Below, in pieces: positions 11,170 to 21,985 of a stretch of 64,000 nucleotides of DNA. How positions within the stretch are numbered: the stretch's first letter is position 1; each line of letters begins with the position of its first letter. The notes under the pieces are model-generated. The model made no database searches. It was not told the DNA's origin and saw only the letters and a list, made by a program, of their open reading frames with translations. The position numbers were made by a program, and so were the translations under genes. The DNA lies in contig SZWC01000543.1 of the NCBI GenBank assembly GCA_023375785.1, positions 35,651 to 99,650 on the forward strand, read 5' to 3'. Source of the DNA: Penium margaritaceum. Its lineage: Eukaryota; Streptophyta; Zygnematophyceae; Desmidiales; Peniaceae.

Positions 11170-11322
11170 AAGGTTGTGCGAAAACATTGTAGCACGGGGC
11201 ACATACTTGCGGATTTATTGACCAGGGCACAGCTTAAAGACCAGCATGCCATCAGCATGGAAGGCCTTGGGATTATGGACTATGACTGGCTCAAGATCTC
11301 TGTGGAAGATGATTGGGAGTGA
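11170..11322 (+). pseudogene. Copia-like RNase H C-terminal tail
   Basis: One frame reads KHCSTGHILADLLTRAQ, then GLGIMDYDWLK and a TGA. The ILADLLTRAQLKDQH part resembles the ADI/LTK signature that closes copia polyproteins. The match is short and rests on pattern alone. It may be the displaced end of the copia interrupted at 6540. Confidence 0.3.
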
Positions 11323-11540
11323 GCAGGGATGCATCTGCACGACAGGTGCAAGGAGAGGTTGCCATATGTTGCTCCGTGTCATGTCCTGCAGTCACCATTT
11401 TCAGATCGATGGCTCTTGATCCTTGCAAAATGCATGTGTCCATGCATGGGTGGATATTAAAAAACCCATAGGAAGTGTTGGAACAGCTGCAAGTTGAATC
11501 ATAGCAATTAGTTGAGAATCAAGGAAGTTATAGTCGGTGG

Positions 11541-12105
11541 GAGGTGGTACTAGGTGTCTGGATTTGGACACCAGCGTTGTGTACCGGCAGAAAAAAAAAA
11601 GATCCGGCAGTGACCAGTTTGAATGCAACCATACACACCATATCTGAGGTACCCCTTGAGGAATTCCAGCAGCAATATCCCATGGCTACTTTAAGCCATG
11701 TGTGCTTCTGAATGGTGGCTTGTTGTTGCATTGAGGTCCTAGGCGTTTCAGACTCCTGTCACACAAGTTGGTGTTGTGACTACAATTGAGACACATTAAT
11801 GCACTCCAAATCGTGTAACCAGCGCTATGGTGGCCCATATTGCAAGAATTCTTGCGCATTGGAAAGCTTGTGAACATCTCTATGCCTTTGTTGACGTGGT
11901 TTTTTTCCAGATAATCAACCAAAATGTATCCCCAGTTCTTGAAAATTTGAGTATTGCTGATTTCCACCAGAACTTTGCTCACAGAGCGTGTAGCAACCAG
12001 AAAGCGCACATTGTGACTTGGACTGCTGTTAAAACAAGTTATGGATCTCATACCATGGTCAGGCTACATTGGAATAGCATTTCCAGCACTATTGCAGCAC
12101 ACCAA
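11541..12105. repeat. Unclassified ~0.5 kb repeat, copy 2
   Basis: Partner of 9604-10115, in the same orientation. Here the minus strand keeps one frame of 121 codons (11686-12051), which the other copy partly shares (9777-10115). The region upstream of the copy lacks the perfect hairpin found next to copy 1. A ten-base A run occurs at about 11591-11600. Confidence 0.6.
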
Positions 12106-13345
12106 TAACATCCCCATTGGTAATCAAGGCAACCATGTTGGGTTGTAGCAGCAGTGGCAGAAGAGCCAGCTGCAGCTGCCCTATTAGCAGCTGAACTATA
12201 AGCTACCATGAAACAGCTGCAGTGGTGGGAGAAAAAGCAGTAGAAATAGCCACCAAACCCAGTTGCAGAAGCATTTGCCACTGCACTGCTGAAATACTGG
12301 CACACTCTGAGAAGTTTGGGGTGGACCCAGCGTCATCCGCTTGCAAGAAGCATGAGTCCGTCCATTGTGCTAAGAGGCACTAGACCTCTGACCTAAGGTT
12401 TTCCTGTGTAACCTGGTTTGTGCTGCTTGTACTACCACAATGTCAGCCTGAAGCCGTAAGACATACAAATCACCCTAAACTAAGCTACAGTACAGCTTCC
12501 CGGGTTGGCGAGACAATAACTGGAGAGGCGTGCATGTTTGAAGAAGCACGTGCCACAATAGGCATGGACACTACCTTCTTTTGTAAGGTTGCTGCCTCTG
12601 TCATAGAGGCCACCACCTCTACTGCAGCCATGTTTGCAACAACAGCACATGTACCTCGTGCTCTGGCCACCACAACTTATGGTTGCACTATTGAGGCCTT
12701 AAATAAGGTAAAATTTGTGTTGGGGTCAATGGAATTTGCAGCTACAGACATAACAATGCAGTTGGCGGCGGCAACATCGGTGGTTGCCTCAGCTAGAGCT
12801 ACAGCTGCTTCAACCACTGCCTAAGAAGATACATCCATATGGGTTCTAACAGCTGTTACTGTGACATCTGAAGTCTGATCTTGTTCAATCCCCAGCTCCT
12901 ACATTGTAGTGGTGATGTCAGCTTCCACTGCCGTTCTATCATTGAGATTGTAATTGGGCAGGGGGTAGGGGGGGGGAGGTTGTTGACTGTTCCAGCCGCT
13001 TCTACATTTTCCACTCTTACAGCAGCAGGAGCCTCTGAAATTCCACCCCTCCAATGGATCACCTGTTGCCTTCTTGTGTACGCTAGTACACTGTACTTGT
13101 CTTGTTGCATCCATCTCTGCCTTGATTTCTCTGCCTTTTTCAGTAGGTCTAGGTTTGGGTTGTCGTCTAGCACAACAAAAATATTTCTTCATGCACTGTA
13201 TCCTTTCCATTTCCATCTGGCTGGGAAAAACTCTATCCATGCACTGCTCTATGGAGTACATCCCCTTGGTCTGTTCTGAGATAGCCCACAAATGCACTAC
13301 TCATAATGGATATGTCCCCTGGAAATCATTGTAGGAAACACACCT
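12106..13345. other. Unrecognised, Ala/Gln codon-rich stretch
   Basis: The region 12120-12310 is full of GCAGCTGC-type repeats. A 134-codon plus frame (12420-12824) is Ala/Thr-rich and has no domain. A minus frame (12856-13173) with charged residues (LDDNPNLDLLKKAEKSR) is open and continues upstream. It is the best coding candidate here, but nothing identifies it. Confidence 0.35.
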
Positions 13346-13347
13346 TT

Positions 13348-13410
13348 GTGGCCTAGTTGGCACAAGCGCCGGAGCTCATGGGTCACGGGTTCAAACCCCA
13401 CGACGGCCAC
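13348..13410 (+). other. tRNA-derived sequence with box A and box B
   Basis: The ends GTGGCC (13348-13353) and GGCCAC (13405-13410) pair perfectly as an acceptor stem. Box A TGGCCTAGTTGG (13349-13360) fits TRGCNNAGYNGG, and box B GGTTCAAACCC (13388-13398) is one base off GGTTCGANNCC. At 63 nt it is about ten bases too short for a tRNA and has no convincing anticodon arm. It therefore reads as a tRNA-derived RNA polymerase III promoter head like those of SINEs, not as a working tRNA gene. Confidence 0.7.
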
Positions 13411-13576
13411 AGTTTTCTTTATGGCCCAGAATGGGACAGGAATCTTCTAGGAAGATTACTAGAGCCTGCCTTGAGGATGCCACTTCGCTGTCTTAGAATG
13501 CGCCAAGTAGGACTGTAGGTTGAGGTTGGCTCCAGTGGAGCCACTCTAAGCAGAAGCATTAGCAAAGCTCTGCAAG

Positions 13577-13586
13577 TATAAAAAGG
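13577..13586 (+). promoter_or_regulatory. TATA box of copia leader/LTR copy 2
   Basis: TATAAAAAGG is preceded by GCAAG and lies about 230 bp after the tRNA-like head. It is the probable RNA polymerase II promoter of this retroelement leader. The homologous site in copy 1 is mutated to CATAAAAG. Confidence 0.5.
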
Positions 13587-14261
13587 CTATACCCTGCATG
13601 CATCCATTTACAGTTCTTGCCTTTGAGACTCCTCACAGAGTGGCAAACCAAGGGTAGACACTAAAGACCTTTACGCGGACTTTGTGAGGTTGCAAACTAA
13701 ACAAACCTAGAGTGTGGATCCCTTGTTTGAGGGTGATATGTCATCTTAGTTGCAATACCAAGAGTGGTCGGCGGCCTCCCATGTAGGGACCCATTTTTTA
13801 GACCCTTGCTATCCGGCACATTGACAAAGGGTTATAGGCCCACACTTCTTTTTCTAAGGCAAGCTTCCAAGATCCACTCGTGCATGATCTTGCAGGGTGT
13901 ATATGTACAACAAAGACACACAAATCCGACAGATCCATGTCATTCATCATTTCCATTGGCTTCTTCAGGTAGGGTGCGTGTATGTGGCAAATTAGGGGAC
14001 AAGGAATAGCTGTGTCCATGCTAGAAAAGACCCTCGAGCCCCAACGAGATTAGGCTCTACCCCTTTAGAAGGTGGTATGACCCTGTGTCCATTTTTTCAT
14101 GACGGCACCATCGCCTTAGGCAATCATCGGCAAGAGGGGTATGCAATGGAACCAACTGCACTGCACCTTTGACAACGGTCGCAGTCAACAACCTCAACAA
14201 CCTCATTGGCCTCAACAAATTAGGGTAGCAATGAACATGAGAAGACGATCAACCTCCAAAA

Positions 14262-14504
14262 ATGGCGGATCCGACTCAAGCTCGCCTCGAGGCGGGTATG
14301 TCCAAATTCACGGGGACAGGTGTTCCCTTATGGAAATGGCAGTTTGAGATTTTCATGAACGTGCGTGGCTATCTTGACATCCTAAAAAGGATAAAGACAG
14401 AACCCATTGATGCGACAATGGCTGCGCATGCGATTGACCTTGCAGCATGGACGACAAAGAACATGGCTCTCAGCATACTTGTGATGTCAATGAAGGAGAA
14501 TTAA
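14262..14504 (+). pseudogene. Ty1/copia gag N-terminal region, copy 2
   Basis: An 80-codon frame begins MADPTQARLEAGMSKFTGTG and continues PLWKWQFEIFMNVRGYLDIL, the pattern of copia gag proteins (F-x-G-x-x-x-x-W-K-x-x-M near the N terminus). It ends at a TAA at 14502. Gag-like sequence continues out of frame to about 14850, with further stops. Gag would form the cytoplasmic particle that packages element RNA. The first ATG after the leader is the natural start. Confidence 0.7.
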
Positions 14505-14807
14505 CACTCCCACATCACAGGATGCATGTTGGCCGCCGAGGCCAATACAAAACTCTCACGGGTACATCAACCAAATACCCTAGTAATCAAATATTCATCT
14601 TCCAAAGGTTGATGCCGATGAAGGTGAGCGAAGGAGAAGCGTTACCTACATTTTTGCAGTCGTAAGATAATGTTGTACAAGAGGTCCAGCAAATGGAATG
14701 GAAACTCGACTCCAACATGCGTGCCATGATCCCTCTGATGGAGCTGTCAGAAAACTAGGGGTCCTTGATCACCGTATTTGGTGGTTGGAAGGAATTAGAT
14801 CTGACGT

Positions 14808-15380
14808 ATGAGGCTATTGCCGAACACGTCTGCAACGGGTCCATACAATGTAGTGGCAGTGAGACAAAAATTCAGCCCATGCCTCTCACTTTGGTACATA
14901 AGGTGTAAGCTCTACTCTGGTCAAGGCAACAGCGGTAGCAGTGGCAGTGGAGGGAAAGGCAATGGTGGTGAGAAGAGTTTTAAGAAGCCGAGAAACAGTC
15001 ACAACTGTGGCAAGGCTGGGCCCTGGGCTAGGGACTGCCGTAGTCCCAAGAAAGAATACAGGAACAAGGGTGGGAAGGAGATGAATGAGCTCACCAATAT
15101 GATGGCTAAAGGGTTTTCCATGAAGGGGGCAACGCTCCTTAGGCCCTGGGCATTCACCCTTGACTCGGGAATCAACCGCCTCTCTTTTAAAGAGAAAGAA
15201 AGATTTGTCTCCATGGCCAAATCTGACATACGCATCAAGTGTGCAAATGGGGGAAATTTCCAAGCCATGGCCGAAAGGCATGAGGTAATCACGTTCAATG
15301 TGAACTGTGCTGAGAAGAAGGTCAATCTTTAAAAGGTTGTCTACATGCCCTCTTTTGCAGAAAACCTGCTTTCACTCTCA
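14808..15380 (+). pseudogene. Ty1/copia zinc knuckle and protease, copy 2
   Basis: The 174-codon frame at 14808-15332 contains a Gly/Ser-rich stretch, then a damaged CCHC knuckle (NSHNCGKAGPWARDC, with the first Cys as Ser and the His as Pro). The copia protease follows with WAFTLDSG as active site (about 15147-15170) and ends NCAEKKVNL. It is broken by TAA at 15330, after which KVVYMPSFAENLLSL continues in frame. The junction with copy 1 at 3805 falls exactly in this linker. Confidence 0.7.
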
Positions 15381-15399
15381 TAAATCAACAAAAACAACA

Positions 15400-16464
15400 T
15401 GTGGTGTTCACCAACAAGGAAGCCGTGGCCCTAAAAAACAAGGACATCAAGCTTTTGTACACTGAAGACAACCTCATGCTTCAAGTTCCAAGAGTAAAAG
15501 GCCTCTACGGGCATCAAACCAAATTCACCAAGGCGTCAGATAAGGGACTAGTACGCTGCAGAAGATACAAGAGTAAGAGGTGGTCCGCGGGATAGAAGGG
15601 TGCATCATGAAGCATGGAAAAGGGTGTACATTATGTGAGCCATGCCTCCAAGCCAAGGCACAGAAGAAGCCATTTGGGAGAGGAGGTCAACGAAGGGAGA
15701 ATGTCTTGCACCTGATCCACAATGACATGTTCAGACCCTTCCGTAGGACGTCCAATGGAGGAAGAAAGAAATTCCTATCCTTCATTGATGACCACGGCCT
15801 CAAGTTGTAGATCTAATTTCTCAAAACCAAGGGAGAGGTCAAGGGCAAGCTCCTTGAGTCCGTCGCCAGGGTAGAGCGACAAACGTCCAAAATGGTGAAG
15901 ACGCTCCAAAGTGACAACGGGGGTGAGTACGAGGCATGCAAGCCTTGGCTCAAGCATCATGGCATCTGCCACAAGAAAAACACCTCTTACAACCCCCAAC
16001 GCAACCGCTTGGCCGGGAGGATGAACCAGAACCTACTCAGCATGGTGCGAAGCCTTCTTTTTGACGCTAAGCTCCAACCTCGCGTTTGGGCTGAAGCAGC
16101 AACAACGGACTGCTACCTCTTGAACCTCACATCAGCAACTGCCTAGTAGAAACATGGGAAGGAGTAAGACAAGCAGCTAAAGATTCCACAGGAAGCATGG
16201 TCGGGAAATAGTCCCGAGGTTTCTCATCTGAAGGTTTTTAGGTGACCTACATGGGTGAAGATCCAATCAGGCAAATGTGGAGGCAACCTCAACGCACGTT
16301 CCAAGAAGGGCATCATGGTTGAGTATGAAACATCACACAAAGCCTACCTGCTTGGAGGCCAGGTGGCAGGCAAGCTCGTCAGGAGCCGAGATGTTGAGTT
16401 TGATGAACGCACCCTTGGAAAGGGAGAGATGCTGGACTCAATGAGTCAGGAGCCAGGAACATAA
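15400..16464 (+). pseudogene. Ty1/copia integrase region, copy 2 (truncated before RT)
   Basis: CTLCEPC marks the zinc site. The core then reads HNDMFRP (first Asp changed to Asn), FIDDHG and LQSDNGGEYEACKPW, and the catalytic Glu is Gly in RLAGRMNQ. The post-core part (16255-16464) matches 4846-5050 of copy 1 (KIQSGKCGGNLNARSKK, LGKGEMLDSM). The element stops at about 16464, before the acidic linker and RT. With two of three catalytic residues altered it could not integrate. Confidence 0.8.
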
Positions 16465-16840
16465 ACGTTCCGCTCGACGGGACCATACGGCAACAAAGCG
16501 AGTGGGCGGTATGGGCGGCAGTTGACGCCCGTTGACAAACATGGTTGACGTGGACAGCCTTGACATGTTTGTCTTTTCCTTCCAGCAGTTGTTCGTCAAG
16601 ATCCGAGGCGGAGTAGGCATGATTTTGAATGTTGTACATTGGCCGGTAGTGAGTCCTGTACACTTTTCCCCAAAAACAATTCGACATGATGACACTCAAG
16701 AGAGGCGGTTATGCCCTTAGTGTGAATTACGATGGCCATCTGCTGCATGAATCACATTGCCCTGATGTGAGCTACTTATGTTGTCTTTTGAACCTCATCT
16801 TTCCAACAAAAGGAGCGGCATAACAAAGGTTTGAGAACAA
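16465..16840. other. No gene seen
   Basis: Unique-looking sequence between the truncated copia and the poly-C tract. Only two short minus-strand frames overlap here and neither has a motif. Confidence 0.5.
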
Positions 16841-16841
<1 letters not shown>

Positions 16842-16872
<31 letters not shown>

Positions 16873-16961
16873 NNNNNNNNNNNNNNNNNNNNNNNNNNNN
16901 NNNNNNNNNNNNNNNNNNNNNNNNNNNNNNNNNNNNNNNNNNNNNNCCCCCCCCCCCCCCC
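16842..16961. repeat. Poly-C tract containing an assembly gap
   Basis: About 31 C residues precede and 15 follow a 74-base N gap (16873-16946). The gap most likely hides a long C homopolymer that sequencing could not cross. Its true length is unknown. Confidence 0.85.
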
Positions 16962-17124
16962 GCACGTCGCCGGCAAAGTCGACTTGGGCAAGCCTGTGCA
17001 GAACTTTCCACGGACACACAAGTGATTCCTTCTTTGCATATTGCTGTTGCTACCACGGTGAGCTCGGCAAAGCAATGGCACGTACGAGTGGAGGTGGGAA
17101 GTAAAATGCACCGTTACGACGTAT

Positions 17125-17277
17125 AGGGCCTGACTAACCGTGGCCAAAAACTACCTCAAACCGGTGGTTGCTTTTGTAAACGATTCCAGTTTGTGACCGC
17201 TAAAGAACAATACTGTCATATACACAACACTGATTGCCAAACCACGGCGACCCCATAAACTTCAACGGGTGGACCCT
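17125..17277 (+). repeat. 310-bp satellite, partial unit left of gypsy insertion
   Basis: The sequence from CCGTGGCCAAAAA through TTTGTGACCGC, GATTGCCAAACCACGGCG and CTTCAACGGGTGGACCCT matches the units at 32253-33286. The match stops at 17277, and the rest of the interrupted unit continues at 32253 beyond the gypsy element. Confidence 0.85.
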
Positions 17278-18396
17278 TGTCAGGCGTACTTCGGCCGCGG
17301 CTCTGCAAGGAAGGCCAATCCGCGGAGGGAAGGTCTGGGTGACCTGAATTCCGCGCAAGGAACGCTGGCTCCCGCGGGTGCGGTTGAGTGTGGGATGGCG
17401 CGGAATCTAGGGACGGGGAAAATTGGCGGTCTCTCTACGGATATCTCAAGCGCTTGTGGCGGAAGCAAAAGATGCAGGAAGCGATGGCGGGGAAATCCGC
17501 GGCACAAAGGGAACAAGGACTGAACTGCAGTAAGAGATGCGCAGACACCGACAATGCGCAGGAAGAACATCGGAGGGATGGAGCAATCTGGGGAGTAACA
17601 ACCAATCAACATGACGAGCGGGAGCAGTAATCATGGAGGAATCCCTGGAGTCGCACCGCGGAAGACGAAGATGCAAGGAAGAATACGAAGACCGCGCGAA
17701 CGAGCCGCGGATGTAGAAGACAACTAGTAGGAGATGATGTGCTGGGTGTGTGTGGACGAGACCCGAGGTGCGTAGCCGCATCGCGAGGAAGTCCAAGTAG
17801 GAGGAAGAAGGATGCCACGAGAGGGATGAGACCGCTAGCGTGTAGGCATGCCATGCGGAGTCCCAAGTAGATAAGGCCAAGGTGGCAGTAGGACAGGCAG
17901 AGCTCAGTCTTGATTGCTGATGCATCAGTACTCCGGTGTCATGTACGCCGCCTTGGATTATCAAAGACATTTACCCACTCCTATTCCTTCACTCCACGCT
18001 CTGATCCTTTGCCTTCTATTGCCTCCGCTGTCTCATCCGCGGTCTCGGGGATGAAGTACGTGAAGAACCAAGCCCAGGGTGAGGTGAGCTGCCGGCGGTG
18101 CCCTTGCTTGCACACATCCGCGGAACCGGGTTCCGCGGAAAGGAGCCGGAGGCCACGAGGTGGCGGGCTTGCGTGTGGCAAGAAAGCGGACCGCGGAGTG
18201 TCATCTATCAGTAAGGCTCTTACACAAGCGTCCAGATCAGCAATCCGCAAAATTGTCTGTTGATCACGATTAGTGTCTGGAATCCGTAGCACATCAGGCC
18301 CTAGTGATAACTACATAAAGGATACTCAATCCACGGATAGCGTGGAGTGAGAGCAGCGCGGAGAAAATTGAGGCCGCGGCAAAACTGGGGATGTCA
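17278..18396 (+). repeat. 5' LTR of Ty3/gypsy element
   Basis: Runs from TGTCAGGC to GGATGTCA, collinear with 31134-32252. The TG...CA ends are intact here. It contains several CCGCGG sites. No TATA box stands out. Confidence 0.9.
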
Positions 18397-18658
18397 GTGT
18401 CATGGTGCAGTGAGCGTGGAGAGTTCCTTGCCCTTTTTTCAGCGGAACTACACGTGGCCTTCACATTAATCGTTGATGTCGGCAGCCAGCTACGTACATC
18501 GCGACATCGGGTGGCGGCAACAGCAGGAGTTGCCTGTGCGGTGCTTTCTGCCACGCTGGGCCGCCACTTCCACAGGCAGCCGGGACTCCTCGCCTGTACT
18601 ATCCTGTGCCCCAGTCAGCTCCTCACCAAGCTCTGATCCGCTTGCTCAACACCGATGA
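18397..18658 (+). other. Untranslated leader with presumed primer-binding site
   Basis: Directly after the LTR comes GTGTCATGGTGCAGTGAGCG. A TGG-starting PBS is expected here, and TGGTGCAGTGAGC at about 18403 is the candidate. I could not match it to a particular tRNA 3' end. The rest up to the gag start at 18659 has no coding sign. Confidence 0.4.
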
Positions 18659-21600
18659 GTGACCGAGTGGCTGGAGCAGCTGCACTGGCGTCGCATCATG
18701 GAAGCGTTGGGCGAACGCGTGGAGGTGGAGACCGTCCATTGCTCCGACAGCCGCGGATCCATCCAGTACCAGCAAGGACAGGAGGAGCAAGAGAAGGTAC
18801 CACTGGGAGCACAGTGGTTCTCCGTTGCACCACCATCGTTGGAGGAATCCTCCGGTGGTGGGGGACTCGGCGCCTGTCGCGGATTGGTCTACCGGCGTCG
18901 TGGCGGGCAGCAACCGCTGATAGCTGGCAGCACAGCGGCACAACACGCACCTTCTCCAACGCAACCGCAGACTCTACTGCAGAACCTCGAGGAATCAGGA
19001 ACCTCCGGGGTCCCAACGATGGACGAGCAGCAGTCGTCAATGCACCTGCAGCAGGTGGGATCACCGGACTCCGCGCTGGGGATACCATCAGGCACGAATA
19101 TGCCGCAGCAGCTGGCAGGGATGGTTCCGGTGGACGTGTCAGCAGAATCACCCGTGACTGGCCTGCGGCAGCAGCAGATGGCCCCACCAACGCTCCACTC
19201 GGGGGACATACAGATGGGGATGCCGGTGCCCTCGCAAACACTAGGATCCGCGCAGCTGCCGGTGAATCAGCCTCCCGCGAGCCAGCCCTTCCCGCCTGCG
19301 GGAGCGACGACAGTAGAACCAGCCGCACCCTCCCACACGACGGGATTGCCACAGTCGCCGGTACACTCACTGCAGCAGCCCCTGGGAATTGGACAGGCAG
19401 GAATGCCACCACAGCTCTCCGCATTTGGACCAGCGCCGCAACAGATGACTCCTCTCCAGCCAAACGCGGGCATACCGCAAATGGGGATGCCCCCACACCA
19501 TACCATACGAAGGGCACCACCACAACAGCAGATGCACCCATCCCAGATGATAATGAGCGTGACGCAGGAGGGAGCGATGCCACATCCGCCTGCGCTTGGA
19601 CTGCATCAGCAAACTCAACAACCGTGGCAGCCCATACCGCAAGCAGGAGTGGCGGCACAACCTCCTGTGATGATGCCACAGCTGGGAATTCATGGTGGAG
19701 GTATCACTCACCAGGGAGCCATGGTTCAACCGCCGCCATTGATCTATCAGCAGCAAACGCTTTGGGGCGCGACACAGATGGGTACCATGACTCAGCCTTC
19801 CGCTACCACTCCACCCCTATGGATGACCGAGCACCAGCAGCCCATGGGTATGACGTAGGTGGGAACAATACCACACATACTCGGGCCCAACAGGCCGTCG
19901 CAGCCAACCATAATTGCTCATCAGCAGTTTCCCCACCAGCAGCTGGTTGGAGCAGTTGCCTACGGGTGTGGCCCTCCAAGCACCGCCACCCATGACTCAG
20001 CCATCGCCGACGATGTAGAGCCACCCGCGTTCGTCCCCACAACAGACACTTGTGGCTCATCACTCTGCTGGGTAAGGCTGCACACCAAATCCTAGGATCC
20101 GGGGATCTTATCCGGGAATCCGGATCCGGATCCGGATCCGGGGATCCGGATCCTTGATCAAGATTCGATCCGGGATCCGGGGATCTTTTAATCACATAAA
20201 AAGAGGGGAAAATGGGGTTAGGAGTAAGAAGTGTAAGGCATTATCCTTGCTCAGCCTACAGGATCCGGAAAAGATTCGGGGATCCATAGGATTCGGGGAT
20301 CTTTTCTTGGATCCGAGGATCCAAATCCATCCTAGGATCCGGAACCGGGGATCAGGATCCAACCTGAGATCCGGGAATCTTACCCGGCGTGCACCCTTAC
20401 TGCTGGGGCAATGGCGGCCCTGGTTGCCAACACTGGGCCAGTAGTTCCCCCTCACTGTGCGGCTGTGATTCCAGCCGGACAGACGTACTGGGTGCCCCCG
20501 ACGACGGCGCCATTGACACATGGGACCTAAGTCCCGCCCCCTGGGATGACATTCTCCTCCATACCTTACACGGCCTCTGCAGCAGCACCCTCTTCCTGGT
20601 ACATGCTTCCCCCACCCATGCAGCCACGTCTCCCCATGCCCGCGGGACAACACCAGATGCAGACCCTTTTTGATAGGATACTCCGCAGCCCCACCTGCGC
20701 TCCCGTTGCCATATGCTGTGAATGCATCGACGACTAACCGCAGTACCGTCCTGCAGCTGCAGTACATCCGTTGCGAGCCAGCAAATATTCCGCGGCTGGA
20801 CTCCTTCAGGGGTGCCCCGGAAGAGGACCCTTGGATCCGGCTCAAACAAATCATACTATATGCTAGCATCGGCCGAATTCCGCTTGACCTCTGTCTTGCC
20901 ACCGCTGAACTCCACCTCCAAGGGGCTACAGCTGACTGGTATAACACCCGCGCGCCTTTCCCATATTTCGAAGACTTTGGTAATGCCCTCATCGAGCGCT
21001 TCAAACACTCGACGAAGGAAGAAGCGCTGCGGAAGATCGAGGAGGTCATGCGCAAGGACGATGACATCAGCAGATTCTTGGACCAGTTCATGACCTGGGC
21101 TTCGGTGGCCAAAAACCCACAAGGGGAGGGCCTGTCGCTGTGGGTCCTGCTGCAGAATCTCATCCGCGCACTCCCGGGCAAGATTAGCAGCCTCATGATT
21201 GCTGATCGCCACCGTTCCCTCCAAGAGGCCGTGCAGGATGCTACCGCTATTTTCACCAAACAGCGGTCCACACGACAACACCAAGGCGGTGAGACCCATG
21301 CACCCCCCTCCTCGCACGCCCTGCCTCCGCAGTAGCAGAAGCCAAGGGCCTGCTACACCTGCCAGAGCCTAGAGCACATTTCCCGAGACTGCCCGCGTAA
21401 GCGATAAGCAGCTCCGCGCCCTGACCTAGCCTCTCTGGATCCTACGGTCCAGCAGTGGCACCAGTACTATAACCAGATGTGGCCAGGTCAACAGCAACAG
21501 CAGCAGCAGCAACAGCAGCCGCAGCAGCAGTAGCAATCGCACCCACCCCTTGGGCAGGATCAGGCGGCAAAGGGAACAGGCCAGAGTATCTTGCCGAACC

Positions 21601-21839
21601 CACCGCCAAACCCCGCGGCTGGTGCCCGCAATGTGAAACTGGGTTTGCCCATGGCGGAGGATGAAACCACAGAGGTGACTCCCACGCCCGAGGAAGCAGA
21701 ACTCATTACACGAGCTCGACGGCTCAAGCTCCGCGGATGGGATCTACAAGAGGTAGCACAACTCCAGAGTGATCTGCGGCAAAGGGCAGTGGTCGCAGAG
21801 GCCCGGCTACAGGAGGCTGTCGCTGCCTGCTCTGTGTGA
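18659..21839 (+). pseudogene. Ty3/gypsy gag: Gln/Pro-rich N-terminus, gag core, zinc knuckle
   Basis: The N-terminal 399 codons (18659-19858) are rich in Gln, Pro and Met and contain low-complexity repeats such as MPQQLAG and QMGMP. After a TAG and frameshifts, and past the inserted miniature element at 20073-20399, the capsid core appears at 20670-21335. It reads IPRLDSFRGAPEEDPWIRLKQ, then ATADWYNTR and DFGNALIERFKH, the usual retrotransposon gag pattern. A CCHC knuckle CYTCQSLEHISRDC follows at about 21355-21396, then a Gln run. The last open piece (21591-21839) contains RARRLKLRGWDLQEVAQ, which is repeated at about 24539 after RNase H. Several stops and frame changes make gag unusable. 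Confidence 0.75.
20073..20399 (+). mobile_element. hAT-like miniature element, GGATCC family, inserted in gag
   Basis: The 327-bp element starts TAAGGCTGCACACC and ends GGCGTGCACCCTTA, a 14-bp imperfect terminal inverted repeat. It is flanked by a perfect 8-bp duplication CTGCTGGG (20065-20072 and 20400-20407). About a dozen GGATCC motifs lie beneath both ends, with a unique core near 20185-20260. The 8-bp duplication and TAAGG ends fit the hAT superfamily. It has no coding capacity, so it would depend on a transposase in trans. It is nearly identical to the copy at 61221-61547. Removing it restores the gag reading direction. Confidence 0.9.
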
Positions 21840-21985
21840 TCCGCTGAGAAGCGCCATGTCGCGGATCCCACGCCTGAGGAGCACCTAGCTACTGCGACGA
21901 CCCATCCGCTCCCCGGACTACTACCATTACTGCACCAGATTCCACGGATCCCGTGGAAAGGCTCTTCACCACTCCCATCGCCTCT

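Larger units (their letters stand above)
13346..13835 (+). repeat. tRNA-headed, TATA-bearing copia leader/LTR-like repeat, copy 2
   Basis: This is the complete counterpart of 1-440. It starts with a 63-nt tRNA-like head (13348-13410) and continues through a TATA box (13577-13586) and the conserved block around GAGACTCCTCACAG. It ends near 13830, where similarity to copy 1 stops. A copia gag starts about 430 bp downstream. The association of the same head and body in both copies shows the tRNA-like part belongs to the unit. Neither LTR border could be confirmed. Confidence 0.6.

Noticed and set aside
13348-13410. Functional tRNA gene
   Set aside because: Only 63 nt, with no proper anticodon arm, and part of a dispersed repeat. 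Better read as a tRNA-derived promoter head.
18655-19995. 446-codon plus frame and 327-codon minus frame over gag
   Set aside because: They are shadows of the Gln/Pro-rich gag frame starting at 18659. That frame alone leads, after the known lesions, to the capsid core and zinc knuckle.
20192-21271. 359-codon minus-strand frame
   Set aside because: It reads across the inserted miniature element into the complement of the gag core, so it cannot be an ancestral gene.
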